Positions 1 to 8,956 of a DNA stretch of 64,000 bases are shown piece by piece. Below the pieces are notes generated by a model, which was not told where the DNA came from, did not search any database, and was given only the letters and a program-made list of their open reading frames with translations. Each line of letters begins with the position of its first letter. Positions within the stretch are counted from its first letter, which is position 1. Both the position numbers and the translations under genes were made by a program. Origin of the DNA: Stomatohabitans albus (GTDB lineage Bacteria; Actinomycetota; Nitriliruptoria; Euzebyales; Euzebyaceae); contig NZ_JAYKKE010000002.1 of assembly GCF_036336025.1 (NCBI RefSeq), positions 489,364 to 553,363 of the forward strand. The letters are read 5' to 3'.

Positions 1-1941
1 GCTGAATCTTCCACAGAACCGGCACCAGTGGATACGGATAATACTGCGTCTGCTCTCCAATCCACATCTCCTGATGGCACCGACGTGGCACCTGATGGCA
101 CTGCTGATTCATCATCTGATGCGGGGACGACATTAGACGCTGCGGGTCGCAAGCCATTGGACCAACAGGCGATTGATCCGTCATTATTTATGATGACCCC
201 TCCGGTCAGCGAGAAGGTTGAAGAGCCTGCTCCTCAACAAGAGCAAAAAATAAGTCGATCTGCGGCAGATTCATCTATCCGTGTTGATGTTGATTTACTT
301 GACGATCTCATGAACCTGGTTGGCGAGCTTGTGCTGGCTCGTAACCAGATTTTGCAGTATCAACTTGATACCCAAGACGCATCCCTTCAAGATACTTCTC
401 AGCGGTTAAACCTGATCACGACTGAGCTGCAAGAGGGGGTAATGAAAACCCGTATGCAGCCAATCGGTAACGTCTTTTCTAAGTTCCCACGTGTGGTCCG
501 TGACATCGCCCGTGACTTGGGCAAACAAGTGGACATTGTGATGGAAGGTCGAGAGACCGAACTTGATAAAACGATTATCGAGGCGATTAAAGACCCCTTG
601 ACCCACATGGTTCGCAATTCGGTTGACCATGGCATCGAACACCCAGAAATCCGTTCATTCCTAGGTAAACCCATTTCAGGAACACTGAAACTGCGCGCCT
701 TTCATGAAGGTGGCCAGGTTAATATCGAGATTGAGGATGATGGTGCTGGAATTGATCCTCAACGGATCAAGCGGATTGCAATCGAAAAAAATGTGCTGAG
801 TGCTAGTGAGGCTCAGTTACGTTCAGATCGTGAACTCATTAACCTTATTTTCCATCCAGGGTTCTCTACCGCTGAAAAAGTAACCAACGTATCCGGTCGC
901 GGTGTGGGCATGGACGTGGTTCGTACCTCCATTGAGAGCATTGGTGGATCTATTGAAGTGATCAGTGAGCTCAATAAGGGCTCCACGATGCGCATCAAGA
1001 TTCCACTGACTCTGGCCATTATTCCCGCTCTGATGGTTGAATCTCAGGGCGAACGATACGCCATTCCTCAAGTATCTCTCGTTGAATTAGTACGTCTTGA
1101 AGAAGCGTCTAAAGACATTGAGATGATTAACGGCACTCCGGTTTATCGCTTACGCGGCCGACTCCTCCCCCTGGTCTACCTTGACGAGCTTTTGGGTACA
1201 TCAAGCGACGCACCTCAACAGTCAGGGAATGAAGATGGCAGCGTCAATATCGTCGTCCTTCAAGCCGAAAACACCAACTTTGGGCTCGTGGTTGAAACGG
1301 TTAACGACACTGCGGAAATCGTAGTTAAACCACTGGGTGAAGTACTTAAGGAAATCCCGGTCTATGCCGGTGCAATGGTGATGGGTGATGGTGTCGTTGC
1401 CCTCATTCTTGATGTCCTCGGTGTTGCCCAGCAAGCAGGCATCAATAGTAAGAGCGATGCATTAGGGGAAGTTGAAGAACCCACTTCAACTGATAAAGAA
1501 GCCGAACCATTACTACTCTTCCGGTTAGGTGACGACCCCCATGCGTTGATGGGTCGGATGGCGGTACCGCTGCGACAGGTCGCTCGTTTAGAAGAGATTG
1601 ATGCTTCGAGAATCGAATACGCTTCCGGTAAACCAGTCGTCCAATATCGTGGACACATCTTGCCCCTTGTTTGGTTAGGTGAAACGCTTGGATTAGGCGC
1701 AAACCGTCAACTCGAGACCGTACAAGTGATTGTCTATGAGCGCGATGACAACCAAATAGGTTTCATTGTTGATGCCATTAGTGATGTCGTCAATGAGGTC
1801 CTGGACATCGAACGACCGAGCGACATTCTAGGAGTACGCGGTTCGGCCGTTATTAATGGCATTGTCACCGATGTCCTTGATGTTGACGCAGTCATCGCAG
1901 TTGAGGCACCTGACCTTCTCCAGTCATCAGCAAGCGCATAG
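1..1941 (+). CDS. cheA: Chemotaxis histidine kinase CheA (5' end outside window)
   Basis: CheA autophosphorylates in response to receptor signals and passes phosphate to CheY. The reading frame is open from base 1, so the N-terminal HPt (P1) domain lies upstream of the window; the GTG at 28 is only the first possible start inside it. Numbering from that GTG: a Ser/Thr/Asp-rich linker (1-80), the dimerisation domain from about 84 (LDDLMNLVGELVLARNQ), and the HATPase domain with N-box VRNSVDHGIEHP (about 192), DDGAGID (about 237) and GRGVGMDVVR (about 290). Two CheW-like domains in tandem follow (about 335-470 and 490-630). One such domain is usual, so the second is an elaboration that may change coupling to receptor arrays. 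cheW follows after 8 bp. Confidence 0.95.
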   Translation, partial: AESSTEPAPVDTDNTASALQSTSPDGTDVAPDGTADSSSDAGTTLDAAGRKPLDQQAIDPSLFMMTPPVSEKVEEPAPQQEQKISRSAADSSIRVDVDLLDDLMNLVGELVLARNQILQYQLDTQDASLQDTSQRLNLITTELQEGVMKTRMQPIGNVFSKFPRVVRDIARDLGKQVDIVMEGRETELDKTIIEAIKDPLTHMVRNSVDHGIEHPEIRSFLGKPISGTLKLRAFHEGGQVNIEIEDDGAGIDPQRIKRIAIEKNVLSASEAQLRSDRELINLIFHPGFSTAEKVTNVSGRGVGMDVVRTSIESIGGSIEVISELNKGSTMRIKIPLTLAIIPALMVESQGERYAIPQVSLVELVRLEEASKDIEMINGTPVYRLRGRLLPLVYLDELLGTSSDAPQQSGNEDGSVNIVVLQAENTNFGLVVETVNDTAEIVVKPLGEVLKEIPVYAGAMVMGDGVVALILDVLGVAQQAGINSKSDALGEVEEPTSTDKEAEPLLLFRLGDDPHALMGRMAVPLRQVARLEEIDASRIEYASGKPVVQYRGHILPLVWLGETLGLGANRQLETVQVIVYERDDNQIGFIVDAISDVVNEVLDIERPSDILGVRGSAVINGIVTDVLDVDAVIAVEAPDLLQSSASA

Positions 1942-1949
1942 GAATAGAT

Positions 1950-2402
1950 ATGGCCGTTTTTACTACCTCAGAAACCCGACAACTCTGCACGTTCTATGTG
2001 GATAACTTGTATTTCGGGATCGATGTGTTGTCGGTTCAAGAAGTTATTCGTCATCAACAACTCAGTCGTGTGCCGCTTGCACCTGCAGCAGTCAGTGGCC
2101 TCATCAATCTTCGTGGTCAGATTGTGACCGCTATCGACCTCAGAAAACGCCTCAACCTTCCAGAGCGAAATCCTGATGAATGGACAGATGAACACCCTTT
2201 GAATGTCGTTGTCCATCGAGAAGATGCTGCCGTAAGCCTACAGGTTGACCAGATCGGTGATGTTGTCCACGTTGAAGAAGATGCCATGGAATCTCCACCG
2301 GCAACGTTGGACCCACTCACCGCCAAATTGACCGAATGTGTTTACAAACTCCCAGACAAATTGTTACTAGTTCTGGATATTGAAGAAACTCTCGCCCTTT
2401 GA
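1950..2402 (+). CDS. cheW: Chemotaxis coupling protein CheW
   Basis: A 150-residue single CheW domain, the adaptor that links chemoreceptors to CheA in cytoplasmic or membrane arrays. The family's recognisable stretch VQEVIRHQQLSRVPLAPAAV followed by GLINLRGQIVTAIDLRKRL is present at about residues 28-67, and the length is normal. It sits 8 bp after cheA and 42 bp before the first receptor gene, so it is almost certainly in one transcript with them. No oddities seen. Confidence 0.95.
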   Translation: MAVFTTSETRQLCTFYVDNLYFGIDVLSVQEVIRHQQLSRVPLAPAAVSGLINLRGQIVTAIDLRKRLNLPERNPDEWTDEHPLNVVVHREDAAVSLQVDQIGDVVHVEEDAMESPPATLDPLTAKLTECVYKLPDKLLLVLDIEETLAL

Positions 2403-2444
2403 CGCCGATATACACAACGATTTTCATTTTTGTAAAGGAATCAC

Positions 2445-5051
2445 ATGAGCACCACGACTTCTGAACCTGCACGATTTGGTACCGATCAGCCCGCAACCGC
2501 TGCTGAATTAGACGATTCTCCTGAAGCAATCCGATTACAAAAAGCAATCGAAAATACCCAGGTCCTTCGCATGGTCCTTAGCCAAGTAGCGGAATCTGCA
2601 AGTGTTGAAGAAGCTATTTCGATGGCATTGAGCACGGTTCGTGAACAGTTCGGGTGGGACTATGCCTCGTATTGGAAATTGGATGATGATAAGACGGCAC
2701 TCGAATTTAGCGTCGAGTCAGGTTCGGTATCTCCAGAGTTCGCTGAAGTGACGCGAAGTGCTACCTTCGCTAAAGGTGTTGGGCTTGTGGGTCGAGCCTG
2801 GGCACGTAGTGAACCTGTTTTTGTGTCTGACTTGGCTGAAATCACCGACTGTGTACGGGTACCTGCAGCTCAAAAAAGTGGGGTTAAAAGTGGCGTTGCG
2901 ATTCCCCTTTTCCATGACCATCAGGTCATCGGAACGATGGACTTTTTTGCGACACGCGTCCTCGAATTGTCTGAAGAACGCATGATGACCTTGACGGGTA
3001 TCAGTGAGCTGATTTCTCAGAACATCACGCGCCTTATTACAGCTCAGGAACTCACCAATACCTTAGAGACTGAAGAACGAATCACCATATTGCAGCAGCG
3101 TCTATCAGGTATTTGTTCCATTGAACAGGCGCTTATGGAGGGTATTCGCACGGTTAATGAGATCTTTGGATTTGACTATGCAGCACTATGGTTGGCCAAT
3201 CCTGATCATAATGTTCTAGAGCTTCAAGAATCTATTGGTTTTATTAGTTCTGACTTTAACCGGCTAAATGAGTCAACGACCATTGGGCCAAAGGACGGAA
3301 CGCTAGGGCGGGCATGGAGCTCAAGTGACATTATTTTTGAGCCGGTTATTGCCAACATTGTAGGTGATACTCGCGCCCAATCAGCTCATGCTGCAGGAAT
3401 GAACAGTGGTTTATTCATACGTGCAACTCTTTCAGATCACGTGGTAGGCGGTATTGAGTTCTACGCGAAGAATGCCTTTGTTATGACCCCTAAATATGAG
3501 GCATTATTTGGCAAAATTGATGCCATCATGATTGATGCGTTGGATCGTATCAATGATGCGAATCAGAATAAGCGCTTAGCCTCAATTGCCCAAACATCCG
3601 CAGCGTTGCAAACCTTCTTAGGGCATAGCCGTGATGATGAGACCACCATTCTTCAAACGTGTACAGACATCATTACTACCTCCATGGGCTATGGCTATGG
3701 CACATTGTGGCGTTTCGATCCGGTCGAGAACACGATCTCAAATCTGGGCAGTTTTGGTGCTGATCAGCCCAAGCTAGGCTCACTTGATGCAGGTGCCGTG
3801 TACCAAGCCTCGACCCACCTTGCGGGAGAAGCTATTCGGAGCGGTAAGACCGTGGCTGGATCCCACCTTGATACCTCCTCAGATCCATCCCATAACGAGG
3901 CCTACCGTCTTGGAGCACGATCAGCCTTGTACTTGCCTATCTTTGTTGACGATGCACCGATCGCCATTATGGAGTTCTATGTCTCGTCATACGTTGTTGA
4001 TCACAACGAAACTCGTATGCAGGCGCTGAATTCGTTAGCGAACCCAATCAGTTTGGCAGTTAGTGCAATCCGCGAGATTCAACGGACGAAAGACAAGGCA
4101 AGTGAAACGGCTGCGCGGTTTGCTGAGTTGGTGAAGGTTGTGGATGCTGCAGCAGAAGGTGACCTTACCGTTGAAGTCAATATTGATGGTGACGACGACC
4201 TCGGTCACTTTGCGGAGAGTTTGGGGCATTTCCTGGCCTCCTTACGTACCTCAATGAGCCACGTACGCAACAACACCGCCGCCCTGGCCAGCGCCGCGGA
4301 AGAACTCCAAGCCGTCTCCACCCAAATGGGCACCACCGCCGAAGACACCGCCACCGAAGCCCAAGACGCGGCCCAAGCTGCCGAAGGCGTCAACAACGGC
4401 ATCGCCGACGTCGCACGCGGCGCCGCTGAAATGAACGACGCGATCAAAGAAATCGCCGCCAATGCCAGCCAAGCCGCCCAAGTCACCACCGAAGCCGTCC
4501 GCGTCACCAACGACACCAACATCAAAGTCGGCAAACTCGGTGACTCCAGCATCGAAATCGGTCAAGTCATCAAAGTCATCTCCGGTATCGCTGCCCAAAC
4601 CAACCTCCTCGCCCTCAACGCCACCATCGAAGCCGCCCGCGCCGGAGAAGCCGGCAAAGGCTTCGCCGTCGTCGCCAACGAAGTCAAAGAACTCGCCAAA
4701 GAAACGGCTACGGCAACCGAGGACATCCAAACCAAAATCACCACCATCCAAGAAGACACCCAAGGCGCCGTCGCCGCCATCGAACAAATCAGCCTCATCA
4801 TCGGCCAAATCAACGACCTCAGCGCATCCATCGCCGCTAGCGTCGAAGAACAAGCCGCCGTCACCGCAGGCATCACCAACAGCGTGGACGACGCCTCCAC
4901 CGGCGCCGAACAAATCGCAACCGCCATCACCAACGTCTCTGCCGCCGCCAGCTCAACCACCAGCGGCGCCAACGACACCAAGAGCGCCGCAGACGAACTC
5001 GCCCGCATGGCCGCAGAACTCGAATCCATCTCCAGCGCCTTCACCGTCTAA
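2445..5051 (+). CDS. Soluble chemoreceptor, GAF-GAF-GAF-HAMP-MCP
   Basis: An 868-residue methyl-accepting chemotaxis protein without any hydrophobic membrane segment. Three GAF-type sensor domains occupy roughly 40-190, 205-360 and 375-540, followed by a HAMP-like segment ([19 protein letters not shown], about 565) and the MCP signalling hairpin to the C-terminus. The hairpin tip is classical ([20 protein letters not shown], then [15 protein letters not shown], from about 715). The absence of transmembrane segments suggests it senses an internal small molecule or redox state; the ligand is unknown. An ATG preceded by an AAAGGA ribosome site starts it. From 4107 the gene is nearly identical in DNA to the next receptor, and from about 4260 its codon use switches sharply to C-ending codons. 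Confidence 0.93.
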   Translation: MSTTTSEPARFGTDQPATAAELDDSPEAIRLQKAIENTQVLRMVLSQVAESASVEEAISMALSTVREQFGWDYASYWKLDDDKTALEFSVESGSVSPEFAEVTRSATFAKGVGLVGRAWARSEPVFVSDLAEITDCVRVPAAQKSGVKSGVAIPLFHDHQVIGTMDFFATRVLELSEERMMTLTGISELISQNITRLITAQELTNTLETEERITILQQRLSGICSIEQALMEGIRTVNEIFGFDYAALWLANPDHNVLELQESIGFISSDFNRLNESTTIGPKDGTLGRAWSSSDIIFEPVIANIVGDTRAQSAHAAGMNSGLFIRATLSDHVVGGIEFYAKNAFVMTPKYEALFGKIDAIMIDALDRINDANQNKRLASIAQTSAALQTFLGHSRDDETTILQTCTDIITTSMGYGYGTLWRFDPVENTISNLGSFGADQPKLGSLDAGAVYQASTHLAGEAIRSGKTVAGSHLDTSSDPSHNEAYRLGARSALYLPIFVDDAPIAIMEFYVSSYVVDHNETRMQALNSLANPISLAVSAIREIQRTKDKASETAARFAELVKVVDAAAEGDLTVEVNIDGDDDLGHFAESLGHFLASLRTSMSHVRNNTAALASAAEELQAVSTQMGTTAEDTATEAQDAAQAAEGVNNGIADVARGAAEMNDAIKEIAANASQAAQVTTEAVRVTNDTNIKVGKLGDSSIEIGQVIKVISGIAAQTNLLALNATIEAARAGEAGKGFAVVANEVKELAKETATATEDIQTKITTIQEDTQGAVAAIEQISLIIGQINDLSASIAASVEEQAAVTAGITNSVDDASTGAEQIATAITNVSAAASSTTSGANDTKSAADELARMAAELESISSAFTV
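4107..5050 (+). repeat. 944-bp chemoreceptor cassette, copy 1
   Basis: This block encodes the HAMP-like segment and the whole MCP signalling domain. It recurs at 6273-7216 (constant offset 2166). By eye the only difference is three adjacent bases, GTC at 4204-4206 against CAA at 6370-6372, changing Gly-His to Ala-Asn in the HAMP-like segment. The match runs to the second base of the stop codon (TAA here, TAG in copy 2). The flanking GAF-coding DNA is unrelated between the two genes. Confidence 0.95.
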
Positions 5052-5057
5052 CTCAAC

Positions 5058-5079
5058 TGGCGGGGTTTCGGCCCCGCCA
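5058..5079 (+). terminator. Short GC-rich hairpin after first receptor gene
   Basis: TGGCGGGG and CCCCGCCA form an 8-bp perfect stem around a 6-base loop, 6 bases after the stop codon. No U-run follows, so it may be a weak or read-through terminator, or an mRNA-stabilising hairpin between co-transcribed receptor genes. Confidence 0.5.
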
Positions 5080-5129
5080 ATTCACTGCTAGCCCTTGACC
5101 AATACCTCTCCATTTTCCAGGAACCTCTC

Positions 5130-7217
5130 ATGACCATGTCAATTGACTCCCTCTCCCCTTCTTCAACATCCACCGATGAAATATTCAACAATTTCAATAT
5201 TGAACAAAAGTTCAATCTCCTTCGGGGTATTAATCGTTGTGAATCATACGAAGAAGTCCTTCGTCTTGTATTAAGTGAATTCATAACATTACTAGATTGG
5301 GATTATGGCATTATCTGGAATTGTGATGAAAACTTCCGGTTGCTGGAGTTTCTCGATGATTTTGGTGCCAATAATGTGGATACCCAATTCGTCAATACCG
5401 TTAAATCGGGACGTGATGAAAAGGGCAATGGCATGTCTGGTACAGCCTGGCAAACAGGGAAGATTCAACATCTTTCTGACATCGCAAAGACACAGTTAAG
5501 CCCCTGTGACCAAAGTGCCGTTGCACATGGTTTGTCTGAGGCCATTGCTGTTCCGTTCTTACGCTATGGTGTTGTGGACGGTGTGATTGATCTCTACACC
5601 ACAAAGTCATACACCGTTACGGAACAAGACATTGCAAACCTGCGGTCATTCATGGAGATTGTGAATGAATGCTTGGATATCCAGTCACGCAAGGACCAGG
5701 CCGAAGCAACGAATAAGACCAATCACATTGCGACTCAACTCCGTAAAGAGTTGTATGAAAATAGCTTTTCGTCTGAAGCTGACTTGATCTCACATGTTCA
5801 GCGCACTATCGGCGAAGGGTTGGGGTATACCTATGGGGTGTTCTGGAGCTATGACCAGAGCTTTGAAGGAAATCAAACTCAACTCACCTCCTCCATCATT
5901 TGGGGTGAAAAGCGTGATCTGTTTGCCCAGTTCGATGCAGACGCCGTCGTACCCGCCAAAGATAAATGGTTCTATTCAACAATTGTTGACGGTAAAACCC
6001 GTTTCCGTCCCTTCAAAGGGGTAGAGGAAGCTCGTGACGAAGTCTCCATTCAGCATGGTTTCCGGACGATTGTTGCCATTCCAGTGATAACAAGTGAAGG
6101 CCCCCTCGGTGTTCTCGAGTTTCTATCCGAACCTGCGGTAGATGATCATAACAATCTATTATCAAGTGCCATTCACCGTATTGCTGAACCAATGAATACC
6201 GCATTGGATCATCGCCGTGAAGAACGAGAAAAGGCTGTCCGTGAACGCCGTGAAAAGAAAATGGCTGAACGGACGGCTGCGCGGTTTGCTGAGTTGGTGA
6301 AGGTTGTGGATGCTGCAGCAGAAGGTGACCTTACCGTTGAAGTCAATATTGATGGTGACGACGACCTCGCAAACTTTGCGGAGAGTTTGGGGCATTTCCT
6401 GGCCTCCTTACGTACCTCAATGAGCCACGTACGCAACAACACCGCCGCCCTGGCCAGCGCCGCGGAAGAACTCCAAGCCGTCTCCACCCAAATGGGCACC
6501 ACCGCCGAAGACACCGCCACCGAAGCCCAAGACGCGGCCCAAGCTGCCGAAGGCGTCAACAACGGCATCGCCGACGTCGCACGCGGCGCCGCTGAAATGA
6601 ACGACGCGATCAAAGAAATCGCCGCCAATGCCAGCCAAGCCGCCCAAGTCACCACCGAAGCCGTCCGCGTCACCAACGACACCAACATCAAAGTCGGCAA
6701 ACTCGGTGACTCCAGCATCGAAATCGGTCAAGTCATCAAAGTCATCTCCGGTATCGCTGCCCAAACCAACCTCCTCGCCCTCAACGCCACCATCGAAGCC
6801 GCCCGCGCCGGAGAAGCCGGCAAAGGCTTCGCCGTCGTCGCCAACGAAGTCAAAGAACTCGCCAAAGAAACGGCTACGGCAACCGAGGACATCCAAACCA
6901 AAATCACCACCATCCAAGAAGACACCCAAGGCGCCGTCGCCGCCATCGAACAAATCAGCCTCATCATCGGCCAAATCAACGACCTCAGCGCATCCATCGC
7001 CGCTAGCGTCGAAGAACAAGCCGCCGTCACCGCAGGCATCACCAACAGCGTGGACGACGCCTCCACCGGCGCCGAACAAATCGCAACCGCCATCACCAAC
7101 GTCTCTGCCGCCGCCAGCTCAACCACCAGCGGCGCCAACGACACCAAGAGCGCCGCAGACGAACTCGCCCGCATGGCCGCAGAACTCGAATCCATCTCCA
7201 GCGCCTTCACCGTCTAG
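5130..7217 (+). CDS. Soluble chemoreceptor, GAF-GAF-HAMP-MCP
   Basis: A 695-residue chemoreceptor like its upstream neighbour but with two GAF-type domains (about 30-185 and 205-365), then a short charged helix ([20 protein letters not shown]), the HAMP-like segment and an MCP signalling hairpin. No membrane segment is visible, so it should be cytoplasmic. The C-terminal 314 residues match the upstream receptor except for Ala-Asn in place of Gly-His in the HAMP-like part. The N-terminal halves are not similar, which shows different sensor inputs attached to one copied output module. The start ATG is at 5130; the CATGACC context is unremarkable. Confidence 0.93.
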   Translation: MTMSIDSLSPSSTSTDEIFNNFNIEQKFNLLRGINRCESYEEVLRLVLSEFITLLDWDYGIIWNCDENFRLLEFLDDFGANNVDTQFVNTVKSGRDEKGNGMSGTAWQTGKIQHLSDIAKTQLSPCDQSAVAHGLSEAIAVPFLRYGVVDGVIDLYTTKSYTVTEQDIANLRSFMEIVNECLDIQSRKDQAEATNKTNHIATQLRKELYENSFSSEADLISHVQRTIGEGLGYTYGVFWSYDQSFEGNQTQLTSSIIWGEKRDLFAQFDADAVVPAKDKWFYSTIVDGKTRFRPFKGVEEARDEVSIQHGFRTIVAIPVITSEGPLGVLEFLSEPAVDDHNNLLSSAIHRIAEPMNTALDHRREEREKAVRERREKKMAERTAARFAELVKVVDAAAEGDLTVEVNIDGDDDLANFAESLGHFLASLRTSMSHVRNNTAALASAAEELQAVSTQMGTTAEDTATEAQDAAQAAEGVNNGIADVARGAAEMNDAIKEIAANASQAAQVTTEAVRVTNDTNIKVGKLGDSSIEIGQVIKVISGIAAQTNLLALNATIEAARAGEAGKGFAVVANEVKELAKETATATEDIQTKITTIQEDTQGAVAAIEQISLIIGQINDLSASIAASVEEQAAVTAGITNSVDDASTGAEQIATAITNVSAAASSTTSGANDTKSAADELARMAAELESISSAFTV
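6273..7216 (+). repeat. 944-bp chemoreceptor cassette, copy 2
   Basis: Second copy of the block at 4107-5050, encoding HAMP-like plus MCP signalling domain. Identity extends through third codon positions; the same spurious reading frames occur in both copies. That implies very recent duplication or continuing gene conversion. Confidence 0.95.
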
Positions 7218-7224
7218 GGTGTGT

Positions 7225-7261
7225 GCCGAGGCATCCGACTACCCCATTCGGATGCCTCGGC
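7225..7261 (+). terminator. Strong hairpin after second receptor gene
   Basis: GCCGAGGCATCCGA pairs perfectly with TCGGATGCCTCGGC (14 bp) around a 9-base loop. It begins 7 bases after the stop codon. There is no following T-run, a form common among high-GC Gram-positive terminators. The next gene starts only 24 bp later, so attenuation or mRNA stabilisation is also possible. Confidence 0.6.
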
Positions 7262-7285
7262 GTCATCAGATGAGAGAGGAATCCC

Positions 7286-8338
7286 ATGTCACCACGACCC
7301 TCACCAATCACCTTTGAACTCATTACCGATCCCCGGTTAGACGGCTACCGCTATATGGGATTATTAGGTGCCACGATAATGTCTGCCAAAAGTATTGAAA
7401 CGGCAGCCTATTGGGTCGGCGAAGTCTTGACCTATACCTGGGATATCCCCGGTGGATCACTTTGGTTCCAAGATCGATATCGCGAGGTGTACCGGCCCTA
7501 TCAAACATTAGGACGCTCCGGTGCGTCTATGCGTGCCGCGATGGATCAAACCTTTATCGCCGACGAACATAATCCCGTTCTTAAGGCCATTGCTACAGAC
7601 ACACCATTCACCACTGATCTAGCGCATTTTCAAACACATAACTCCTGGGTTCGTCAGTCGGTCAAAGATGGAATGACGCACGGACTTTGGGGTGCTATTC
7701 GGTTCAATGACCGGCACATCGGGGCCATTGAACTCTTAGATCGCAAAAAGTTTCATCCCACAGTCACGGATCAACTTGCCGTGGGAATCAATCTGCTTGA
7801 ACAGTACGTGGCGTCGCGCAAGACCTTGGGACGATGGCGCAATATGGCGATTTATTCCCAAGCCCTGTCAGACATTCTGACCAAAGCCAAGCCCAATACT
7901 AATCCAGCGCAGGTTCTTGCCCAGGCACTGTATGAATACTGCGGCACGATCGGTGCCCTTCATTATCGTTTGTGGATGCCTGATGAAGATGGTCGATTCA
8001 GCTTGGAGCATGAACAAGGACTGCTTGAGGATCTTGTGGGGGTTGGCACCTCAGTACCTGACGTCACCACACAAATGGCTATTAAAACAGGGCGGATGAT
8101 TGTTGATCATCTTGATAGTGAACATGAATGGTTCAATGAGGTTGACATCTATGAACAAGGTGTTCGCAGCATTGTTGCCCTCTTGGTGACTGATCACATT
8201 GGCTGTCCGTTTGCGGCCATCACACTATTCTTGCCGCTCCATCCAGATGACCGAGACAACGCAACCTTGGGCATTATGGAAAGTTTGGCCGATCACCTCT
8301 ATCTCGTTGTTAAAGCGTACGTCACCAATACACCATAG
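7286..8338 (+). CDS. GAF-domain protein of the chemotaxis cluster
   Basis: A 350-residue soluble protein. It appears to consist of two GAF-like sensor domains (about 25-170 and 185-345). The start of each resembles the receptors upstream, for example YWVGEVLTYTWDIPGGSLWFQD split over a sensor-like beta-hairpin, and CGTIGALHYRLWMPDED. No output domain, membrane segment or signal peptide is seen. A GAGAGGA ribosome site lies 6 bp before the ATG. Its position directly after two GAF chemoreceptors suggests an accessory sensor or ligand-binding partner for them, but this is inference. It may instead be a receptor that never gained, or has lost, its signalling cassette. The domain call rests on pattern only. 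Confidence 0.7.
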   Translation: MSPRPSPITFELITDPRLDGYRYMGLLGATIMSAKSIETAAYWVGEVLTYTWDIPGGSLWFQDRYREVYRPYQTLGRSGASMRAAMDQTFIADEHNPVLKAIATDTPFTTDLAHFQTHNSWVRQSVKDGMTHGLWGAIRFNDRHIGAIELLDRKKFHPTVTDQLAVGINLLEQYVASRKTLGRWRNMAIYSQALSDILTKAKPNTNPAQVLAQALYEYCGTIGALHYRLWMPDEDGRFSLEHEQGLLEDLVGVGTSVPDVTTQMAIKTGRMIVDHLDSEHEWFNEVDIYEQGVRSIVALLVTDHIGCPFAAITLFLPLHPDDRDNATLGIMESLADHLYLVVKAYVTNTP

Positions 8339-8358
8339 GTTTGCCCAAGACACCACGT

Positions 8359-8949
8359 TCAGTACTGCAATAGTCGTTTGGCTAGTGCATCGGTTTGTGC
8401 ATTGAGTTCAGCAATGCCTTTGGTGTTATCAATCACTGTGTCAGCCGCTTGTAACCGTTCATCGTCACTGATCTGAGCGTTTATCCGTTGCCATGCTTCT
8501 TGGGCACGCATCCCTCGATCATTGATGAGACGCTGCACACGAATCACCGCTGGACAGTGCACGACGACGATCTCATCAAACTGGTCTTGCATCTGCGTTT
8601 CGATTAACAGTGGAATGTCATGAATCAACACCCGCTCACTTGCGCTGGCAATAATCCTGTCCCGAGCAGCTTGGATGCGAGGATGGATGATCCCCTCCAA
8701 CATTGATCGTGCCTCTGGATTGTTAAAGATCTTCTCCCCTACCACCTGTCGGTTCATCGTGCCGTCAGCAGCCACAACCTCAGGGCCAAAGGCTTGAACG
8801 ACTTGGGCGAGTCCATCGGTGCCGGGCGCAACCACTTGACGGGCTAAATGATCGGCGTCCACGACCCGTAGGCCGTGGACGCGATGCAACCGTTGTACGA
8901 CAGTGGATTTTCCAGCAGCGATCCCGCCAGTTAACCCAACCTGGTACAT
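8359..8949 (-). CDS. coaE: Dephospho-CoA kinase
   Basis: CoaE catalyses the last step of coenzyme A synthesis, phosphorylating the 3' hydroxyl of dephospho-CoA. The 196-residue protein has the P-loop GLTGGIAAGKST at residues 5-16, the substrate-binding VVDADHLARQVV (about 33) and a LIHDIPLLIE segment typical of the family. Its length is normal for a stand-alone CoaE; some actinobacteria carry a fused C-terminal domain, absent here. It lies 7 bp downstream of rpsA, the usual actinobacterial pairing, and is probably co-transcribed. Confidence 0.95.
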   Translation of the reverse strand: MYQVGLTGGIAAGKSTVVQRLHRVHGLRVVDADHLARQVVAPGTDGLAQVVQAFGPEVVAADGTMNRQVVGEKIFNNPEARSMLEGIIHPRIQAARDRIIASASERVLIHDIPLLIETQMQDQFDEIVVVHCPAVIRVQRLINDRGMRAQEAWQRINAQISDDERLQAADTVIDNTKGIAELNAQTDALAKRLLQY

Positions 8950-8956
8950 CTACGTG

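Noticed and set aside
4251-4913. Long minus-strand frame rich in Gly, Asp and Phe
   Set aside because: It is the shadow of the C-ending codons in the MCP domain, and the same shadow recurs in the second copy at 6417-7079.
4462-5091. Pro/Ser/Lys-rich plus-strand frame overlapping the receptor
   Set aside because: A frameshifted reading of the biased MCP cassette; no start context and no conserved protein.
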